Source: Centrapalus pauciflorus
Taxonomy: Eukaryota; Streptophyta; Magnoliopsida; Asterales; Asteraceae
Assembly: GCA_020465985.1 (NCBI GenBank)
Contig: JAANYP010000748.1
Span: 904,211 to 968,210, forward strand
Reading direction: 5' to 3'
Length of the DNA stretch: 64,000 nucleotides
The notes under the pieces: generated by a model
What the model was told of the DNA's origin: nothing
The model's database searches: none
The model's input: the letters and a program-made list of their open reading frames with translations, nothing else
Position numbers and translations under genes: made by a program
Part shown: in pieces, positions 63,469 through 64,000 of the stretch
Numbering within the stretch: the stretch's first letter is position 1
How the letters are laid out: every line of letters starts with the position of its first letter

Positions 63469-64000
63469 CAGTGCTACCTCTCCAGTCAGTTCCTTTTCTT
63501 CATCAGACTCTTCTTCTCTTCATTCTCCTGGTCCGTCATACCCACCCAAACATCATCTTCTGCTAACATCGCAGACTCACTAGAATCTGAATCATTAAAA
63601 GCTTTTGACTTTAGAGAGATGTGTGCATCTTCATCTAAGATGTCTTCATCTTAAGATAATTGGAGCCAGTGATCATCTTCAGCCATTAGAGCTTTGCCAG
63701 CTTCCTTTTCCTTTGCTAGTAGTGCCTTTCGAGTGAAGTATTCTGAATTTTTCACTACAAGCATTCTACATTCTCTAGCATAATGACCCGGCTTGCCACA
63801 GTTGTAGCACTTTTGCTCAGTGTCCTTCTCGGTTGATTTTTCAGATTTTTCATATTTATCTGCTTTCTTCCCAATGCTCTTTTCTGATTTATCATATTTG
63901 TCCTTCTTTTCAAACTTCAGTGAGCATGTTTTGTTCCTCATCTTGTTGTTGGTTGGTTTCTGGTAAAACTCCTTCTGAAATGCCTTCGTCAGTAAGGCCA
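63469..64000 (-). pseudogene. D gag zinc-knuckle region, continuing beyond window
   Basis: 63,651-63,941 is open: Lys/Ser/Glu-rich repeats (DKYEKSEKSTEKDTEQ) then the CCHC knuckle CYNCGKPGHYAREC (63,768-63,811) and LLAKEKEAGKALMAEDD. A TAA at about 63,651 and further breaks separate it from the coiled-coil part. Gag continues to the right of the window. Confidence 0.85.

Larger units (their letters stand above)
44331..64000 (-). mobile_element. Element D: old copia element, host of E and F, right end outside window
   Basis: Minus-strand order from the right edge: gag (zinc knuckle, coiled coil), PR, INT, RT, RH (split by E at 49,683-59,234), spacer with repeated PPT words, accessory ORF cut by F at 44,330. 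No LTR is in the window. Many stops and deletions mark it as the oldest layer. Lineage: SIRE-like, distinct from A, B and E/F. Confidence 0.85.

Noticed and set aside
1..64000. tRNA, rRNA, riboswitch or bacterial operon features
   Set aside because: None supported; only tRNA-complementary primer sites are seen. Base composition and content are of a plant nuclear repeat region.

Overview
This window reads as plant nuclear repeat DNA. It is AT-rich and almost every open frame is a retrotransposon domain: gag, protease (PR), integrase (INT), reverse transcriptase (RT) and RNase H (RH). The primer sites match initiator-methionine tRNA. The Ty1/copia elements look like the Sirevirus (SIRE) lineage with an extra gene after pol, which suggests a flowering plant, probably a eudicot; the species cannot be fixed. 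I found no host gene, tRNA, rRNA or CRISPR array.

Layout: (A) 1-7,005, + strand, decayed copia pol followed by an accessory ORF, open at the left edge. (G) 7,006-10,268, + strand, Ty3/gypsy chromovirus-like PR-RT-RH-INT fragment. (C) 10,269-12,074, - strand, 3' LTR plus the last third of an accessory ORF. (F) 12,073-44,330, + strand, copia element with truncated 5' LTR, PBS, gag, PR, INT, RT, RH, spacer and accessory ORF. F is interrupted by (B) 13,416-23,345, - strand, an element bounded by two LTRs with TSD GGTTA. The accessory-LTR end of F is triplicated (30.8-44.4 kb), and the first copy holds a five-copy 832/833-bp tandem array. (D) 44,331-64,000, - strand, the old host copia element into which F and E inserted. 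(E) 49,683-59,234, - strand, a young copia element with two 645-bp LTRs differing at 10 positions, TSD AATGT, inserted in the RH of D.

The unifying theme is the accessory gene downstream of pol. It occurs in A, B, C, D, E and F in at least four sequence subtypes with a recognisably shared N-terminal core. In E it is one uninterrupted 998-codon ORF although the pol of E is deleted and stopped. E and F share a TATA box about 0.65 kb upstream and an acceptor-like CAG exactly 2 nt before the ATG; D has a similar arrangement and A has its own TATA box. This suggests an internal promoter and a 5'-leader intron. Inside the ORF, Gln-Gly-Glu is spelled with the polypurine string CAGGGGGAG at two sites in three families. 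The PPT/LTR junction of C, E and F sits in the loop of a 10-bp inverted repeat.

No element in the window has a complete set of active enzymes: stops, deletions and individual catalytic substitutions (for example YVDE in B RT and Asp to His in B INT) are listed per entry. All movement of these copies would need proteins supplied in trans.
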